From Chloroflexota bacterium (GTDB lineage Bacteria; Chloroflexota; Anaerolineae; Anaerolineales; Villigracilaceae): a stretch of 64,000 bases of DNA. Below are positions 40,481 through 48,589 of the stretch, in pieces. Made by a program: the position numbers and the translations under genes. Position 1 is the first letter of the stretch. Every line of letters starts with the position of its first letter. The stretch covers positions 1 through 64,000 of the forward strand of contig JACRBJ010000086.1 in NCBI GenBank assembly GCA_016234555.1. Direction: 5' to 3'. The notes under the pieces are model-generated. The model had not been told where the DNA came from. It saw only the letters and a program-made list of their open reading frames with translations, and made no database searches.

Positions 40481-40900
40481 TTATTCCCCAATCATCTGGA
40501 GGATCAATTCCCTCCTGCGCGGCTTGTTGTCGAAATCCATGTAGATGATTTGCTGCCACGTGCCGAGTGTCAGGCGTCCGTCCACAAACGGGACGGTCAG
40601 CGATGGACCGAGCAAACTGGCGCGGACGTGGCTGTGACCGTTGCCATCGTCCCAGCGGGCGTTGTGGGCGTAGTCGCGGTTTTGTGGGATGATCTCATCG
40701 AAGAGCCGCTTCAAATCACTGACCGCGCCTGATTCGTACTCGATGGTCGTCAACCCGCTGGTGGATGATGGGCAGAAGATTGTCACCGTGCCGTTCTTGA
40801 GGCCGCTCAAGGCGATGTGTTTCGCTATCTGGTCTGTGATCTCGTGGACCTCCGCATTACCGCGCGAGGTGAGGGGAAGGTGGAAGGTTTTTACTGGCAT
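40481..40900 (-). CDS. yjbQ: YjbQ/UPF0047 family protein
   Basis: A 139-residue protein of the YjbQ (UPF0047) family: GTVTIFCPSSTSGLTTIEYE, an HNARWDDGNGHSHVRASLLG block with conserved His residues, and TLGTWQQIIYMDFDN. E. coli YjbQ has thiamin phosphate synthase side activity, but its true role is unsettled. TATAAT lies 6 bases before ATG with no ribosome site, so it may have its own leaderless transcript besides read-through from DUF3795, which ends 15 bases upstream. Confidence 0.88.
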   Translation of the reverse strand: MPVKTFHLPLTSRGNAEVHEITDQIAKHIALSGLKNGTVTIFCPSSTSGLTTIEYESGAVSDLKRLFDEIIPQNRDYAHNARWDDGNGHSHVRASLLGPSLTVPFVDGRLTLGTWQQIIYMDFDNKPRRRELILQMIGE

Positions 40901-40906
40901 GGGGAT

Positions 40907-40912
40907 ATTATA
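40907..40912 (-). promoter_or_regulatory. -10 box giving a probable leaderless yjbQ transcript
   Basis: Minus-strand TATAAT separated by exactly 6 bases (atcccc) from the yjbQ ATG, lying just past the stop of the DUF3795 gene. The -35 region is weak. Confidence 0.45.
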
Positions 40913-40915
40913 TCT

Positions 40916-41326
40916 TCATGCCAGACAACTTCCACACTCCGAACAGGCGCGGTCATGCAATGAGATGACGCCCCCACATTGGGCGCACGCCCACTTTTCT
41001 TTTTCTTCGAGCAGATGTTGTTCCATCCCCACAGTTTTGGCGCGGACGCCATTCTCGATCAGGCTGACCTGATACCTCTGCCTGTAGCTTTTGTCCAGCC
41101 GCTTGATGGTGGCGCAGGGAAAGGTCGGGCACTCGAAACAAAAATCAATCCCCTGGCTGGTGACACAATCTTTGATCTGGCACTTCCTGCAATGCTCGGG
41201 CTTGCTGGCATCCTGTCCGCGGCAGCCGAGGCAGGGCTTCTTTTCCTTGAGATGCACATAGCAGACAGCGCAGGTGATTCCACACGGAGCCAGCATGTCC
41301 ACTTGGATTTTTGCGAGCATTTTCAT
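40916..41326 (-). CDS. DUF3795 Cys-rich protein (copy 1)
   Basis: A 136-residue Cys-rich protein with the DUF3795 pattern: LAPCGITCAVCYVHL, CLGCRGQD, CRKCQIKDC, FCFECPTFPC, and a C-terminal zinc-ribbon-like CAQCGG...CSECG. Some 16 cysteines suggest two or three metal sites. DUF3795 has no known function. Two more copies lie at 41368 and 46622. No strong SD. Confidence 0.8.
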   Translation of the reverse strand: MKMLAKIQVDMLAPCGITCAVCYVHLKEKKPCLGCRGQDASKPEHCRKCQIKDCVTSQGIDFCFECPTFPCATIKRLDKSYRQRYQVSLIENGVRAKTVGMEQHLLEEKEKWACAQCGGVISLHDRACSECGSCLA

Positions 41327-41367
41327 AAACGGATTTCAATTCCCGTATAAGTCTCGATCATTTGCCT

Positions 41368-41784
41368 TTATTGCCTTCCTGCGCCACAGTGCGGACACTC
41401 ATCCCGATGGACGCTCAATAGCTCTCCGCATTGGATGCACCTCCAGCGGATCGCTTCACGCCTGACAAATGCATCTATTCCCATTGCCTGTATCTCGTGC
41501 AGATTATCGGTCATGCTCATGCCGTAATTTGTTCGGTAACGGGTGTCCAGGTGCTTTAATCGTGCGCAGGGAAACTTTTCGCATGCAAAACAATATGGAG
41601 ACTCATCGCTTTTGTGTTCTGTGCAATTTTTGATACGGCAGATTACACAGTGTTTCGGCTTGTATTGGTCGTCACCATTGCATCCAGCACATGGGTTCCT
41701 GGTTCGCAAATGCCCTATGCAGATCGCGCAATTCATTCCGCATGGAGCCAGCATGTCCGTCGGTATTTTGGCGTTTGTTTTCAT
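41368..41784 (-). CDS. DUF3795 Cys-rich protein (copy 2)
   Basis: A 138-residue DUF3795 protein: LAPCGMNCAICIGHL, CAGCNGDD, CVICRIKNC, YCFACEKFPC, then a C-terminal ribbon (CIQCGELL...CPHCGAG). The pattern is the same as the neighbour at 40916, with about half the residues alike by eye. Its ATG overlaps the TGA of the HEAT-like gene (ATGA), so translation is coupled. Confidence 0.82.
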   Translation of the reverse strand: MKTNAKIPTDMLAPCGMNCAICIGHLRTRNPCAGCNGDDQYKPKHCVICRIKNCTEHKSDESPYCFACEKFPCARLKHLDTRYRTNYGMSMTDNLHEIQAMGIDAFVRREAIRWRCIQCGELLSVHRDECPHCGAGRQ

Positions 41785-42332
41785 TTCGCTTTGAGCAGTG
41801 TCTCGTATTGCTTTCGGTACTTCGGCTCCGGTTCCTTTGCGATAAGCGCCTGTATCCGAGTCGAAAGTCCCTCAACCCTTTCCGCCTTGTACAGCGCCAG
41901 CATGGACTGGACGATGTCCTGTCGCAGCAGGTTGGAGTGTTTTTCGTCCACGCATTCCACGAAGCGTTTTTCGAGATGCTTCAATACTTTCTCGCGGTTG
42001 GACTTGTTTGCGGCGGCAACCTTCCAGATGTTTTGGATGCACTGCCTCGACGTGATGAACTTCTCATCTTTGGTGTGGGCGAGCAATCGGTCGAGCGAGC
42101 CCGCAAGGCGGTTTTCAGCGTCACTCTTTGCCAGATTGCACAACAACATGATGCCGATTGACCTCTGATACGAATTCTCGTGATCCAGCTTTTCGAGCAA
42201 AAGGTCCCAGATCTCATAGCCCCAGCCCACTTTGGACTCGGTCAGTTTCAATGTGGCTTGCAGCGCCTCCAGCCGAATCTTGTCGTCGGTTGAGCCAAGG
42301 TCGGTAATGTATTTTTGGATATTCTTGTTCAT
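41781..42332 (-). CDS. HEAT-like repeat protein (183 aa)
   Basis: An all-helical protein of 183 residues with paired helices and HEAT-like spacing (DKIRLEALQATLKLTESKVGWGYEIWDLLLEKL, in outline, then RSIGIMLLCNLAKSD, SRQCIQNIWKVAAAN). HEAT folds occur in AlkD-type DNA glycosylases and in scaffolds; no catalytic residue is identified, so enzymatic action is unproven. The ATG at 42332 is used; the TTG before it overlaps the DUF4332 gene. The stop shares ATGA with DUF3795. Confidence 0.6.
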   Translation of the reverse strand: MNKNIQKYITDLGSTDDKIRLEALQATLKLTESKVGWGYEIWDLLLEKLDHENSYQRSIGIMLLCNLAKSDAENRLAGSLDRLLAHTKDEKFITSRQCIQNIWKVAAANKSNREKVLKHLEKRFVECVDEKHSNLLRQDIVQSMLALYKAERVEGLSTRIQALIAKEPEPKYRKQYETLLKAK

Positions 42333-42340
42333 TGTTTTTC

Positions 42341-42997
42341 TCAAATATAACTTGCGGCAACGATGAGTCTCTTCACATCGCGCAGACCGATCCTGCCCTT
42401 GAAGTATTTATCTCCAGCGTTGACGCGCGCCAGCGCCTCGCATAACTCGTCGGCGTCAGCCTTCGCCAGTTTGGCGGGGCCAGTGCAGCCAGCTTCGAGC
42501 AGTATCCTCGCTGCGGTGGGACTGGTCCACTGCACCCTGGTCAAGTCCACTAGTTGAGCGAACGTTTCGAGGGTGACAATGTCCACGCCAGTTGACTTTG
42601 CCAGTGCGGTCCGTTTTGATTTGCTGTCTGTCGCTTCGTGCAACGCGGCGGCGTCGCGGATGCCGTCCCGTTCGAGTTTGGCAATCTCACTTTTGGGCAG
42701 GCAGTTGAAGTCTTTCAACAGGGGCGGCTTTGGGAACCAGCCTTCGATTTCACGCCTGAGCAGGGTGAGATAATCCGCTCCAATCCCAGTTGACTTTGCC
42801 AAGGTTTCCAGCCGTTTGGCTGTCTTGAGTTCATTCCGCAGATCGGCAAGCGTTGTGATGCCCTGCTTTTCGAGCGACTTCATCTTCGTTCCCAGCCCCT
42901 CCAAAAGGGAGGTGCGGCTGGGGACAAGGTCGGTGGCTTCGATCCGTTTTTGCAAATCGCCAAGTTTTATTTTCTCCGCGTCGATGTGATATGGCAT
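42341..42997 (-). CDS. DUF4332 helix-hairpin-helix-like protein
   Basis: A 218-residue protein fitting DUF4332. It contains several helix-hairpin-helix-like segments (GLGTKMKSLEKQGITTLADLRN, in outline; LAKSTGIGADYLTLL; LERDGIRDAAALHEA; ILLEAGCTGPAKLAKADADEL), each with the 'Gi.t..dL' turn that binds DNA backbones or proteins in other families. Nucleic acid contact is an inference. CAGGAGT lies 7 bases before ATG. The HEAT-like gene starts 8 bases after it. Confidence 0.75.
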   Translation of the reverse strand: MPYHIDAEKIKLGDLQKRIEATDLVPSRTSLLEGLGTKMKSLEKQGITTLADLRNELKTAKRLETLAKSTGIGADYLTLLRREIEGWFPKPPLLKDFNCLPKSEIAKLERDGIRDAAALHEATDSKSKRTALAKSTGVDIVTLETFAQLVDLTRVQWTSPTAARILLEAGCTGPAKLAKADADELCEALARVNAGDKYFKGRIGLRDVKRLIVAASYI

Positions 42998-43037
42998 GTG
43001 TGACTCCTGTGTTGAAAATCCTTATCGAGAACGGTCT

Positions 43038-43493
43038 TTATTTGAACTTCGACTTTTCATAATCGAATTTGATGCTTGTTCCAACCACCACGTCTTCGAT
43101 TTTTTCGATGATCAGCCAGTCGTCCATGTTGCCTTGATGATCGAACGCCAGCGGCGGGATTTCTTTGACGTTCTCGAACTCAACCAGGCACAAACATTTT
43201 TTATGCCATTTCTCCTTCTGGCGATCTGATAAGTTTAGTTTCTTTTGATTCTCGTCCAGTATTTTTGTTATTTCTTCGTCGGAAAGCTTCACGTAATTTT
43301 GTACTGCCTTGACCGTTGCCGTGGCGGTAATCGATGCTGTGCCTTTTTTCATAAAATACAAAGTCTCACCTGCGAAGACCCTGCTATGCGGTATCTTTTT
43401 GCCAGCGGCTCCTCGAACCACCATGGTTTTGCTTTTGCTGAGAATTTTTTCGAGGACTTTCTCTTTATCGTCGCAATATACCAGATGAACCAT
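43038..43493 (-). CDS. ASCH/PUA-like protein
   Basis: A 151-residue protein whose middle part (ILSKSKTMVVRGAAGKKIPHSRV, GETLYFMKKGTASITATATV) resembles ASCH/EVE/PUA-type beta barrels: a strand with 'K..v.RG', a 'G..lyF.kkG' turn and a following variable strand. The C-terminal part (KCLCLVEFENVKEIPPLAF) also fits. Such domains bind RNA or modified bases; this is a tentative assignment. The second of two adjacent ATGs is chosen because AAGGAG lies 6 bases before it. Confidence 0.5.
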   Translation of the reverse strand: MVHLVYCDDKEKVLEKILSKSKTMVVRGAAGKKIPHSRVFAGETLYFMKKGTASITATATVKAVQNYVKLSDEEITKILDENQKKLNLSDRQKEKWHKKCLCLVEFENVKEIPPLAFDHQGNMDDWLIIEKIEDVVVGTSIKFDYEKSKFK

Positions 43494-43548
43494 CATTTTC
43501 TCCTTATTCGTTGTGTAATCTTGATTTCCATATACGGCAGCCATCCGA

Positions 43549-44196
43549 CTACTCTTTGACAACAGGATGCCGCAGCACTGTCTTCATCTTGTCGGGCGCG
43601 GCTTTGCGCGGATCGCTGATGTAGATTTCGTGGTGCTTTCCGCCAATCGGTCCGACACTGTCTTTTAGCCCATTCTCTTCCATAAATTCCTTCATTCGGT
43701 CGATGGTGGCTGGCTCGGTGGCGTACGGACCGATGTGCATGGTCTGCACGCACAGACCTTCCTCGAAGTGTGCGAGCCGCAGCTTGCCCAACATGTCGCT
43801 GTCGCCTTTCTTCCTGCGGACTTCCTCCCGCGCTTCCTTGAAGATTTCCTGCGTGACCACGTCGGGCTGCATAATCATCAGCGTGTAAAACCAATTATCT
43901 TTTACAGTGATGTCGAAGTTCCCATCCTCCACCCACCACAACCCTTCGAGCGCCATCACGGGATAGTCAATGGGATTGGTCTTGCGCTTTTTGAACGTAA
44001 ACTTCAGCGTGTACGAAATGCTATACAACGCCTGTGTTGCTTCGGCAAATGCAGGCGACTTTCCTGGCTCCGAACCTTTTTCGATTGCCCCATCAATCAT
44101 CGCAAATTGCAGATTCGGAACCTGCACCACTTCGATTTTCTTTGCCGATGGCTGATACAAATACTTAAATTGTTTTTTCAAATCCAGGGTTTTCAT
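43549..44196 (-). CDS. GyrI-like small-molecule-binding protein (copy 1)
   Basis: A 215-residue protein of the GyrI-like group: KYLYQPSAKKIEVVQVPNLQFAMIDGAIEKG at the N-terminus (in outline), TLMIMQPDVVTQEIF, a ...GLCVQTMHIGPYATEP segment and HEIYISDPRKAAPDKMKTV at the end. The same layout occurs in 48590-49186. GyrI-like proteins bind drugs or inhibit gyrase, and some hydrolyse cyclopropane genotoxins. GGAGATTAG lies before the ATG at 44196. Confidence 0.8.
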   Translation of the reverse strand: MKTLDLKKQFKYLYQPSAKKIEVVQVPNLQFAMIDGAIEKGSEPGKSPAFAEATQALYSISYTLKFTFKKRKTNPIDYPVMALEGLWWVEDGNFDITVKDNWFYTLMIMQPDVVTQEIFKEAREEVRRKKGDSDMLGKLRLAHFEEGLCVQTMHIGPYATEPATIDRMKEFMEENGLKDSVGPIGGKHHEIYISDPRKAAPDKMKTVLRHPVVKE

Positions 44197-44223
44197 TACT
44201 AATCTCCAATCTCTATTCTCCAA

Positions 44224-44718
44224 TTACTTCTTCACCTTCTTCTTTATCTCTCCCCGCGCCCAACGGTAGTGACTGCTGGTGGCGGAGTTGAAATACACCG
44301 CGAGCAGGTTGTTCCTCGTCCACGGGTATTGACCGCGTGTGAAGAGTTCCTTTTCGGGGATGGACTCGATAACCTTCATGATTTTCTTGTACGAGGACTT
44401 GAACTCCTTTTGGACGTCTTCCAGTGACCTGTCGCGATGCTTGAGGTAGATGGCGTGATTCAACCGTGGGAGTTGTCCCCAGTTATATTCCTCCGACGGC
44501 ACGGCTGGGACTTTGCCCTTGACTCCCGTCTCGTACCATTTCATCACCATCCCCTCCCACTCGATGAGATGCGCCAACACGTCCTTTGTGGACCAATCGT
44601 CGGCAGATTTGGATTGGGTCATTTGCTCAGGCGTCAGCGTGGCGAGCAATTTCTCCAGCGCGGCGCGTTCGGTTTGGGCATCTTCGATCAGTTGTTGTTT
44701 TGTCGTTGCTTTTGCCAT
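44224..44718 (-). CDS. ClbS/DfsB-like four-helix protein
   Basis: A 164-residue protein of the ClbS/DfsB family: TKQQLIEDAQTERAALEKLL, DDWSTKDVLAHLIEWEGMV, a long middle loop, then RGQYPWTRNNLLAVYFNSATSSHYRWA (quoted in outline). ClbS in E. coli opens the cyclopropane warhead of colibactin and protects DNA; DfsB is linked to biofilm. The metal-binding-type His in LAHLIEW is present. It lies 27 bases from a GyrI-like gene and 12 from a HEAT-like gene. AGAGGAATTC precedes ATG. Confidence 0.82.
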   Translation of the reverse strand: MAKATTKQQLIEDAQTERAALEKLLATLTPEQMTQSKSADDWSTKDVLAHLIEWEGMVMKWYETGVKGKVPAVPSEEYNWGQLPRLNHAIYLKHRDRSLEDVQKEFKSSYKKIMKVIESIPEKELFTRGQYPWTRNNLLAVYFNSATSSHYRWARGEIKKKVKK

Positions 44719-44730
44719 GAATTCCTCTGA

Positions 44731-45375
44731 TTATCTCGATCTCAAAATTTTTCTTGCCCTCTGCTGGGTGCTCTTTCGCGCTGAATATTGCCAATGCTCG
44801 GCGAACTTGAATACCTCTGCCTGCTCATCTTTATCCAGGTTTGGAAGCATTTTCAACAACGCTTCCAATATCCAATCCTGTTCATTGGCGACAAGGTTCT
44901 CGATGGAGAGCGAAAGGATGGGGAAGACCCTTTGGGCATCCTTTTTGGAGAGGGCGCCTAAGTCACCCAGAAACAAGTCCGCTGAACTGGCAAGGACTAG
45001 TCCTTCCTTGTTGTGAATGTATTTCTCAGCACAAGCAATTGCTTTTTGTGCAACGGCTCTGTTCAAGTGGGCGCAGAACCCCATCGTGCGGATGGTCATC
45101 CAGCGCGTCTGCGGCTCTTTGACCGATAGGGCTGGCAGCAATTTATCCAAATGGGGCGCGACCAGTTCTGGCTGTTTCTCCGCGACGATTTCGACAACCT
45201 TGGCGGCTCCAGAGCGGATATGTTTTTGGGTGGGTACTGCCGTTTCATAGGAAGCCAGGTCAATACACTCTGACAAAATGTCGAGTTGACCATTCAAGAC
45301 TTTCTGCGCGAGACTTTTCCCAAGCGCGCTGGAAACGGTCCCTTTGTTGTTTGACAGTTGTTCAAAAATACTCAT
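44731..45375 (-). CDS. HEAT-like repeat protein (214 aa)
   Basis: An all-helical protein of 214 residues with HEAT-like helix pairs (HIRSGAAKVVEIVAEKQPELV, in outline; TRWMTIRTMGFCAHL; LVLASSADLFLGDLGALS; QDWILEALLKMLPNL). The fold resembles HEAT proteins such as AlkD, but no glycosylase residue is identified. It is not closely alike to the HEAT protein at 41781. The ATG at 45375 is used. It ends just upstream of the ClbS-like gene. Confidence 0.6.
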   Translation of the reverse strand: MSIFEQLSNNKGTVSSALGKSLAQKVLNGQLDILSECIDLASYETAVPTQKHIRSGAAKVVEIVAEKQPELVAPHLDKLLPALSVKEPQTRWMTIRTMGFCAHLNRAVAQKAIACAEKYIHNKEGLVLASSADLFLGDLGALSKKDAQRVFPILSLSIENLVANEQDWILEALLKMLPNLDKDEQAEVFKFAEHWQYSARKSTQQRARKILRSR

Positions 45376-45396
45376 GATGGACTTCTTCTTTCTGTC

Positions 45397-45452
45397 GTAG
45401 GTCACGCTTGCAGCGTGACATTCTTTTCTGCCGCGTTACAAACACGACCTAC
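45397..45452. repeat. Paired-hairpin intergenic repeat
   Basis: Outer arms gtaggtc / gacctac enclose the hairpin gtcacgcttgcagcgtgac and a second, weaker one. It overlaps the stop of the alpha/beta hydrolase gene and separates it from the HEAT-like gene. A part-copy (cgcgtttgcagcgtg) occurs at about 46557-46571. Confidence 0.65.
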
Positions 45453-46531
45453 TCCTGTTTATGGCTTGCCAGAAACTCTTCCAAGATGCTTGCAAATTGT
45501 TCTGGCTGTTGTTCAAACGAGAAATGACCTGTATGCTCAATGATGGCGAACTCGGCGTTGGGGAATGCCTCCACGTACTGACGGCTGGCAGCTTCACTCT
45601 GGAGGTCGTTCGCACCGTGGATGACCAGCACTGGCGCGGTGACATTTTTCAGCGCGGGGCGGTAGTCATGCCGCTGTCCCATGCTGACATACATGCCCCA
45701 GGTCATCCACCCGCCAGGTTTCCCCTGCTTTGGCATGGGCGTGCTTTCCACGTCCACCACTTGCACGTAATATTTTCCGAACTCCTCGTCCATCGCTACC
45801 AGATCGGCATCGGTGCGTGTGAAGAGTTTGTTGAAATCGAAATAATCCTTGATGAAAGCATCGTACTCAGCCAATTGATCTTCAGGCAGACGGGCGCGGA
45901 CGCTGGCGAACAGGTCGCTGTCCGCTTCGGGCTGCGGCATGACCAGCGTGTTGGCGGGGGAGACCAAAATCAGCGCTTCGACGTGTTCGGGGAATTCCGC
46001 CGCGTAGAGCGAAGCGAGGAATCCGCCCCACGAGTGACCGACCAGAATCAGCTTGTCGTCGCCCAGAATCTGGCGGATGCGTTCGATGTCCGCAATTTGC
46101 GCGCCCAGCCCCAGGGTTCGGTCAAGCTCCATCATGTTCTGGTACATGCTCGTTGACTCGAAGCGGTCAATCGGTCGCGTGGACTCACCGCATCCGCGCT
46201 GGTCGTAATAGTGGAAGCGGTATTCATTTGTCAGCGGTTCGAGTCCGCTCACAGGTTCAAGGAACGGCATCCCAGGTCCGCCGTGGATGACCAGAACGTT
46301 CCGCCCTTCGCCGGCGGCAAAGTGGTTGATTTCGATGTTCGACTCGACCAGCCATTTTTCACTTCCTGTTGGCTGGTTGGGCGGTGTGAGCACTGCGCCC
46401 ATTTCACGCACCATTCCAGGTTTATATAACGGCTGCGTGGACAGGTACCAAAATCCTCCTGCGACGATGACCAGCGCCAATACGATTGCGCCGATGATGA
46501 GTAGTATTTTTCGTTTCATTTCCTTTTCCAT
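45449..46531 (-). CDS. Membrane-anchored alpha/beta hydrolase (prolyl aminopeptidase-like)
   Basis: A 360-residue alpha/beta hydrolase with an N-terminal membrane anchor (about 8-28). The oxyanion motif HGGPG (83-87), nucleophile elbow GHSWGG (Ser167), a catalytic Asp in HGANDLQSE and His in HTGHFSFE are all present. This combination resembles prolyl aminopeptidases and related hydrolases of epoxides or esters. The outward orientation is inferred from the anchor. It is in the middle of the WYL-headed gene run; the TGA lies inside a palindromic repeat. AAGGAAAT precedes ATG. Confidence 0.82.
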   Translation of the reverse strand: MEKEMKRKILLIIGAIVLALVIVAGGFWYLSTQPLYKPGMVREMGAVLTPPNQPTGSEKWLVESNIEINHFAAGEGRNVLVIHGGPGMPFLEPVSGLEPLTNEYRFHYYDQRGCGESTRPIDRFESTSMYQNMMELDRTLGLGAQIADIERIRQILGDDKLILVGHSWGGFLASLYAAEFPEHVEALILVSPANTLVMPQPEADSDLFASVRARLPEDQLAEYDAFIKDYFDFNKLFTRTDADLVAMDEEFGKYYVQVVDVESTPMPKQGKPGGWMTWGMYVSMGQRHDYRPALKNVTAPVLVIHGANDLQSEAASRQYVEAFPNAEFAIIEHTGHFSFEQQPEQFASILEEFLASHKQE

Positions 46532-46621
46532 GTTTTAGATTTCCTTCCACCGTGGTCGCGTTTGCAGCGTGCCACTTTTACTCTTCGTTCAGTTGAGGCT
46601 TGCCCGAAAGTGCAGAACTTC

Positions 46622-47035
46622 TCACTTCTCGCTTTTTACTTTCTCTCCACACTCATAACAAACCTGCCTGTGGACGCAAATAGTCCCGCCGCACTCAGGG
46701 CAAGCCCAACGGACTTTTTCGTTTGCCACAAACTGCCGAATGCCGAGCCTTTGGATGTTTTCGAGATTCTCGATGGTGCTCACGTTGTATCGGGTCCGAT
46801 ACCGTTTATCCATATGTTTCACCTGCTTGCATGGAAAGCTGTCACACTCGAAGCAGAACTTCAAATTCCCTTGTTGAAGGATCTCGCAGTTTTTGATTCT
46901 GCATCTGAGGATGCTGACGGCTTTATTGGGGTCTTCCACCCTGCATCCAGGGCAGGTATTTTTGTCCCGCAGATAAGCCATGCAGGTCCCGCAGTTCATT
47001 CCGCAGGGAGCGATGAGTGTGGGCATCATCTTCAT
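46622..47035 (-). CDS. DUF3795 Cys-rich protein (copy 3)
   Basis: A 137-residue DUF3795 protein: IAPCGMNCGTCMAYL, CPGCRVED, LRCRIKNCEIL, FCFECDSFPC, and a C-terminal zinc-ribbon-like pair (CPECGGTIC...CYECGEK). The spacing of cysteines equals that of copies at 40916 and 41368. It starts 4 bases after the GyrI-like gene, with AAAGGAAAAG overlapping the end of that gene. A 90-base gap after the hydrolase gene precedes it. Confidence 0.82.
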   Translation of the reverse strand: MKMMPTLIAPCGMNCGTCMAYLRDKNTCPGCRVEDPNKAVSILRCRIKNCEILQQGNLKFCFECDSFPCKQVKHMDKRYRTRYNVSTIENLENIQRLGIRQFVANEKVRWACPECGGTICVHRQVCYECGEKVKSEK

Positions 47036-47039
47036 GATT

Positions 47040-47567
47040 TCACTTTTCCTTTATGGCAACGTATAAATCAATTTCGGGATTGTTCTTGCGGGTACTTCGC
47101 TCATCATGATATTCAAAGTCATCGATGGCGCCCGTATGCTCGTAGTTGGAATTTGGCAGCCAGGTTGTGTAAATGTGTCTCTTGGCACTTGCAATGGCGA
47201 TTGGCCATCCGAAGCGGTTCTTCGGGCGGATTGGCAAGACCGCGTACTTTCCAACTGGAATCTCGAAGGCTTTCAACCCCTCGGGGACTTGTTCGGTTGT
47301 GGTCACGCGGTCTCCCATAAAATAGGTGAAGGTCCCAGCCGCTTCGTTGAAGCCTTTGCTCACCGCCGCAAATCCCCAGGGTGATTTCTTGTTCGGGATT
47401 TGCGACTTTTGCTTTGCGAACTGCTGACCCAATGCTGGAATGTCACGATAGACGGCCTTCAGGTTTGTATCGACTCCCATGCCGATGATCTGGATCGGTT
47501 CCTCCAAATCGACGATGCGCGGGGTTGTTGTGGTGATGTCATGTGCGAAGATTTTTTCGAGAATCAT
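47040..47567 (-). CDS. GyrI-like / effector-binding-domain protein (copy 2)
   Basis: A 175-residue protein of the AraC effector-binding (GyrI-like) fold: RIVDLEEPIQIIGMGVDTN, WGFAAVSKG, KAFEIPVGKYAVLPIR and the typical end 'EYHDERSTRKNNPEIDLYVAI' (in outline). Effector-binding domains bind small amphipathic ligands. Its layout differs from the two other GyrI-like proteins, so it is a separate branch. AGGAACAAGAC precedes ATG. It sits 34 bases after the toroid-like gene and before DUF3795. Confidence 0.8.
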   Translation of the reverse strand: MILEKIFAHDITTTTPRIVDLEEPIQIIGMGVDTNLKAVYRDIPALGQQFAKQKSQIPNKKSPWGFAAVSKGFNEAAGTFTYFMGDRVTTTEQVPEGLKAFEIPVGKYAVLPIRPKNRFGWPIAIASAKRHIYTTWLPNSNYEHTGAIDDFEYHDERSTRKNNPEIDLYVAIKEK

Positions 47568-47601
47568 GTCTTGTTCCTGTGTAAAGTGGTTTGTGTTTCG
47601 C

Positions 47602-48576
47602 TTAATTTGCCGAGACTCTGTTCAATATGTGTTGCACGAAGAACGTCAGCCCTCTGGATGTGACCTTCTTTTGGCTGAAGTCCCAATCTTTCCACGCCGT
47701 CCAAATGGATTCGGGTATGTACCATCCATTGCCGTCCGCTTTGGATTGGACGACGCTCAACATCTCCTTGAAACGTTTGTCCTTCCGCGCCCATTTGAAC
47801 TGGCTCAAAATATCCAGTACGTGCAAAATGTCGTACCAGAACATCGGTGCTTTCAGCTTGCGGAAGTCTGTTCCCATGTAGAAGATATAGGGGTGTTGCT
47901 CTTTGCTGTTTTCCCAAAGCGAAAGCAAAGTCTCCACACCGATCTTTGCGGACTTGCCCTCCCGCAGTTCAGGCACACGCGAGATCAGTTTCAACATTGC
48001 CAGCGTCGCAAACGGACAGGGGTCTTCTTTTCGACCAGGTCCGCGGAACTTGCCTAGCTCAGGCGAGGCAGCACAGGGAAAGCCGTTATCGCGGATGAGT
48101 CCATCGAGATATTGAACGGCGGTCTGCACGCGCTTGTCGTCGCCTAATCCCATCTTGACCAGTGCCGACACCAGTATTGGTGCATCGCACAAAGACCATG
48201 CCCATGTATCTTTTCCACTACCACCAAAATGGGTTGGGACATTCGTCGTCAGTTGGAAGGGACCTTGCTCCGATTGGTGTGCCATCACCTTTTTGGCAAT
48301 TGCTTTCACTGGCGCATCGCTGACGTTGAGTCCCAGGTCCGCGATGAACGCCAGTTTATGGAAAGGCTGGCTTGCGGATTTGTGACTATTCAACACCGCT
48401 CCCGGCCAATCGTTCAACTCTGTCAGCAGGGATTGGATTTTTGCATCAGCCAGCATCGCCTTTCGCGCGGCGCGGACTTGCGGGTCGGCTTCATCCTGCC
48501 CAAGCAGGTCGACCCGCGTTCGATATTGAATCCATGCGTCACCTTCAAGCAGCCATTCGATGGTTTGTGCGTTCAT
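47602..48576 (-). CDS. Alpha/alpha-toroid (prenyltransferase/squalene-cyclase-like) protein
   Basis: A 324-residue helical protein with repeated helix pairs (PVKAIAKKVMAHQSEQGPFQL; DKRVQTAVQYLDGLIRDNGFPC; RFKEMLSVVQSKADGNGWYI) and Gly/Trp-rich turns as in the terpenoid cyclase/prenyltransferase alpha-alpha toroid superfamily. No catalytic DxDD-type motif is seen, so it may be a non-enzymatic relative. The ATG at 48576 follows AAGGAGCACATCTC. It lies between two GyrI-like genes. Confidence 0.55.
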   Translation of the reverse strand: MNAQTIEWLLEGDAWIQYRTRVDLLGQDEADPQVRAARKAMLADAKIQSLLTELNDWPGAVLNSHKSASQPFHKLAFIADLGLNVSDAPVKAIAKKVMAHQSEQGPFQLTTNVPTHFGGSGKDTWAWSLCDAPILVSALVKMGLGDDKRVQTAVQYLDGLIRDNGFPCAASPELGKFRGPGRKEDPCPFATLAMLKLISRVPELREGKSAKIGVETLLSLWENSKEQHPYIFYMGTDFRKLKAPMFWYDILHVLDILSQFKWARKDKRFKEMLSVVQSKADGNGWYIPESIWTAWKDWDFSQKKVTSRGLTFFVQHILNRVSAN

Positions 48577-48589
48577 GAGATGTGCTCCT

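Noticed and set aside
40245..40559. 104-codon minus-strand frame after the TIM-barrel gene
   Set aside because: It crosses an intergenic repeat and the terminator and overlaps yjbQ.
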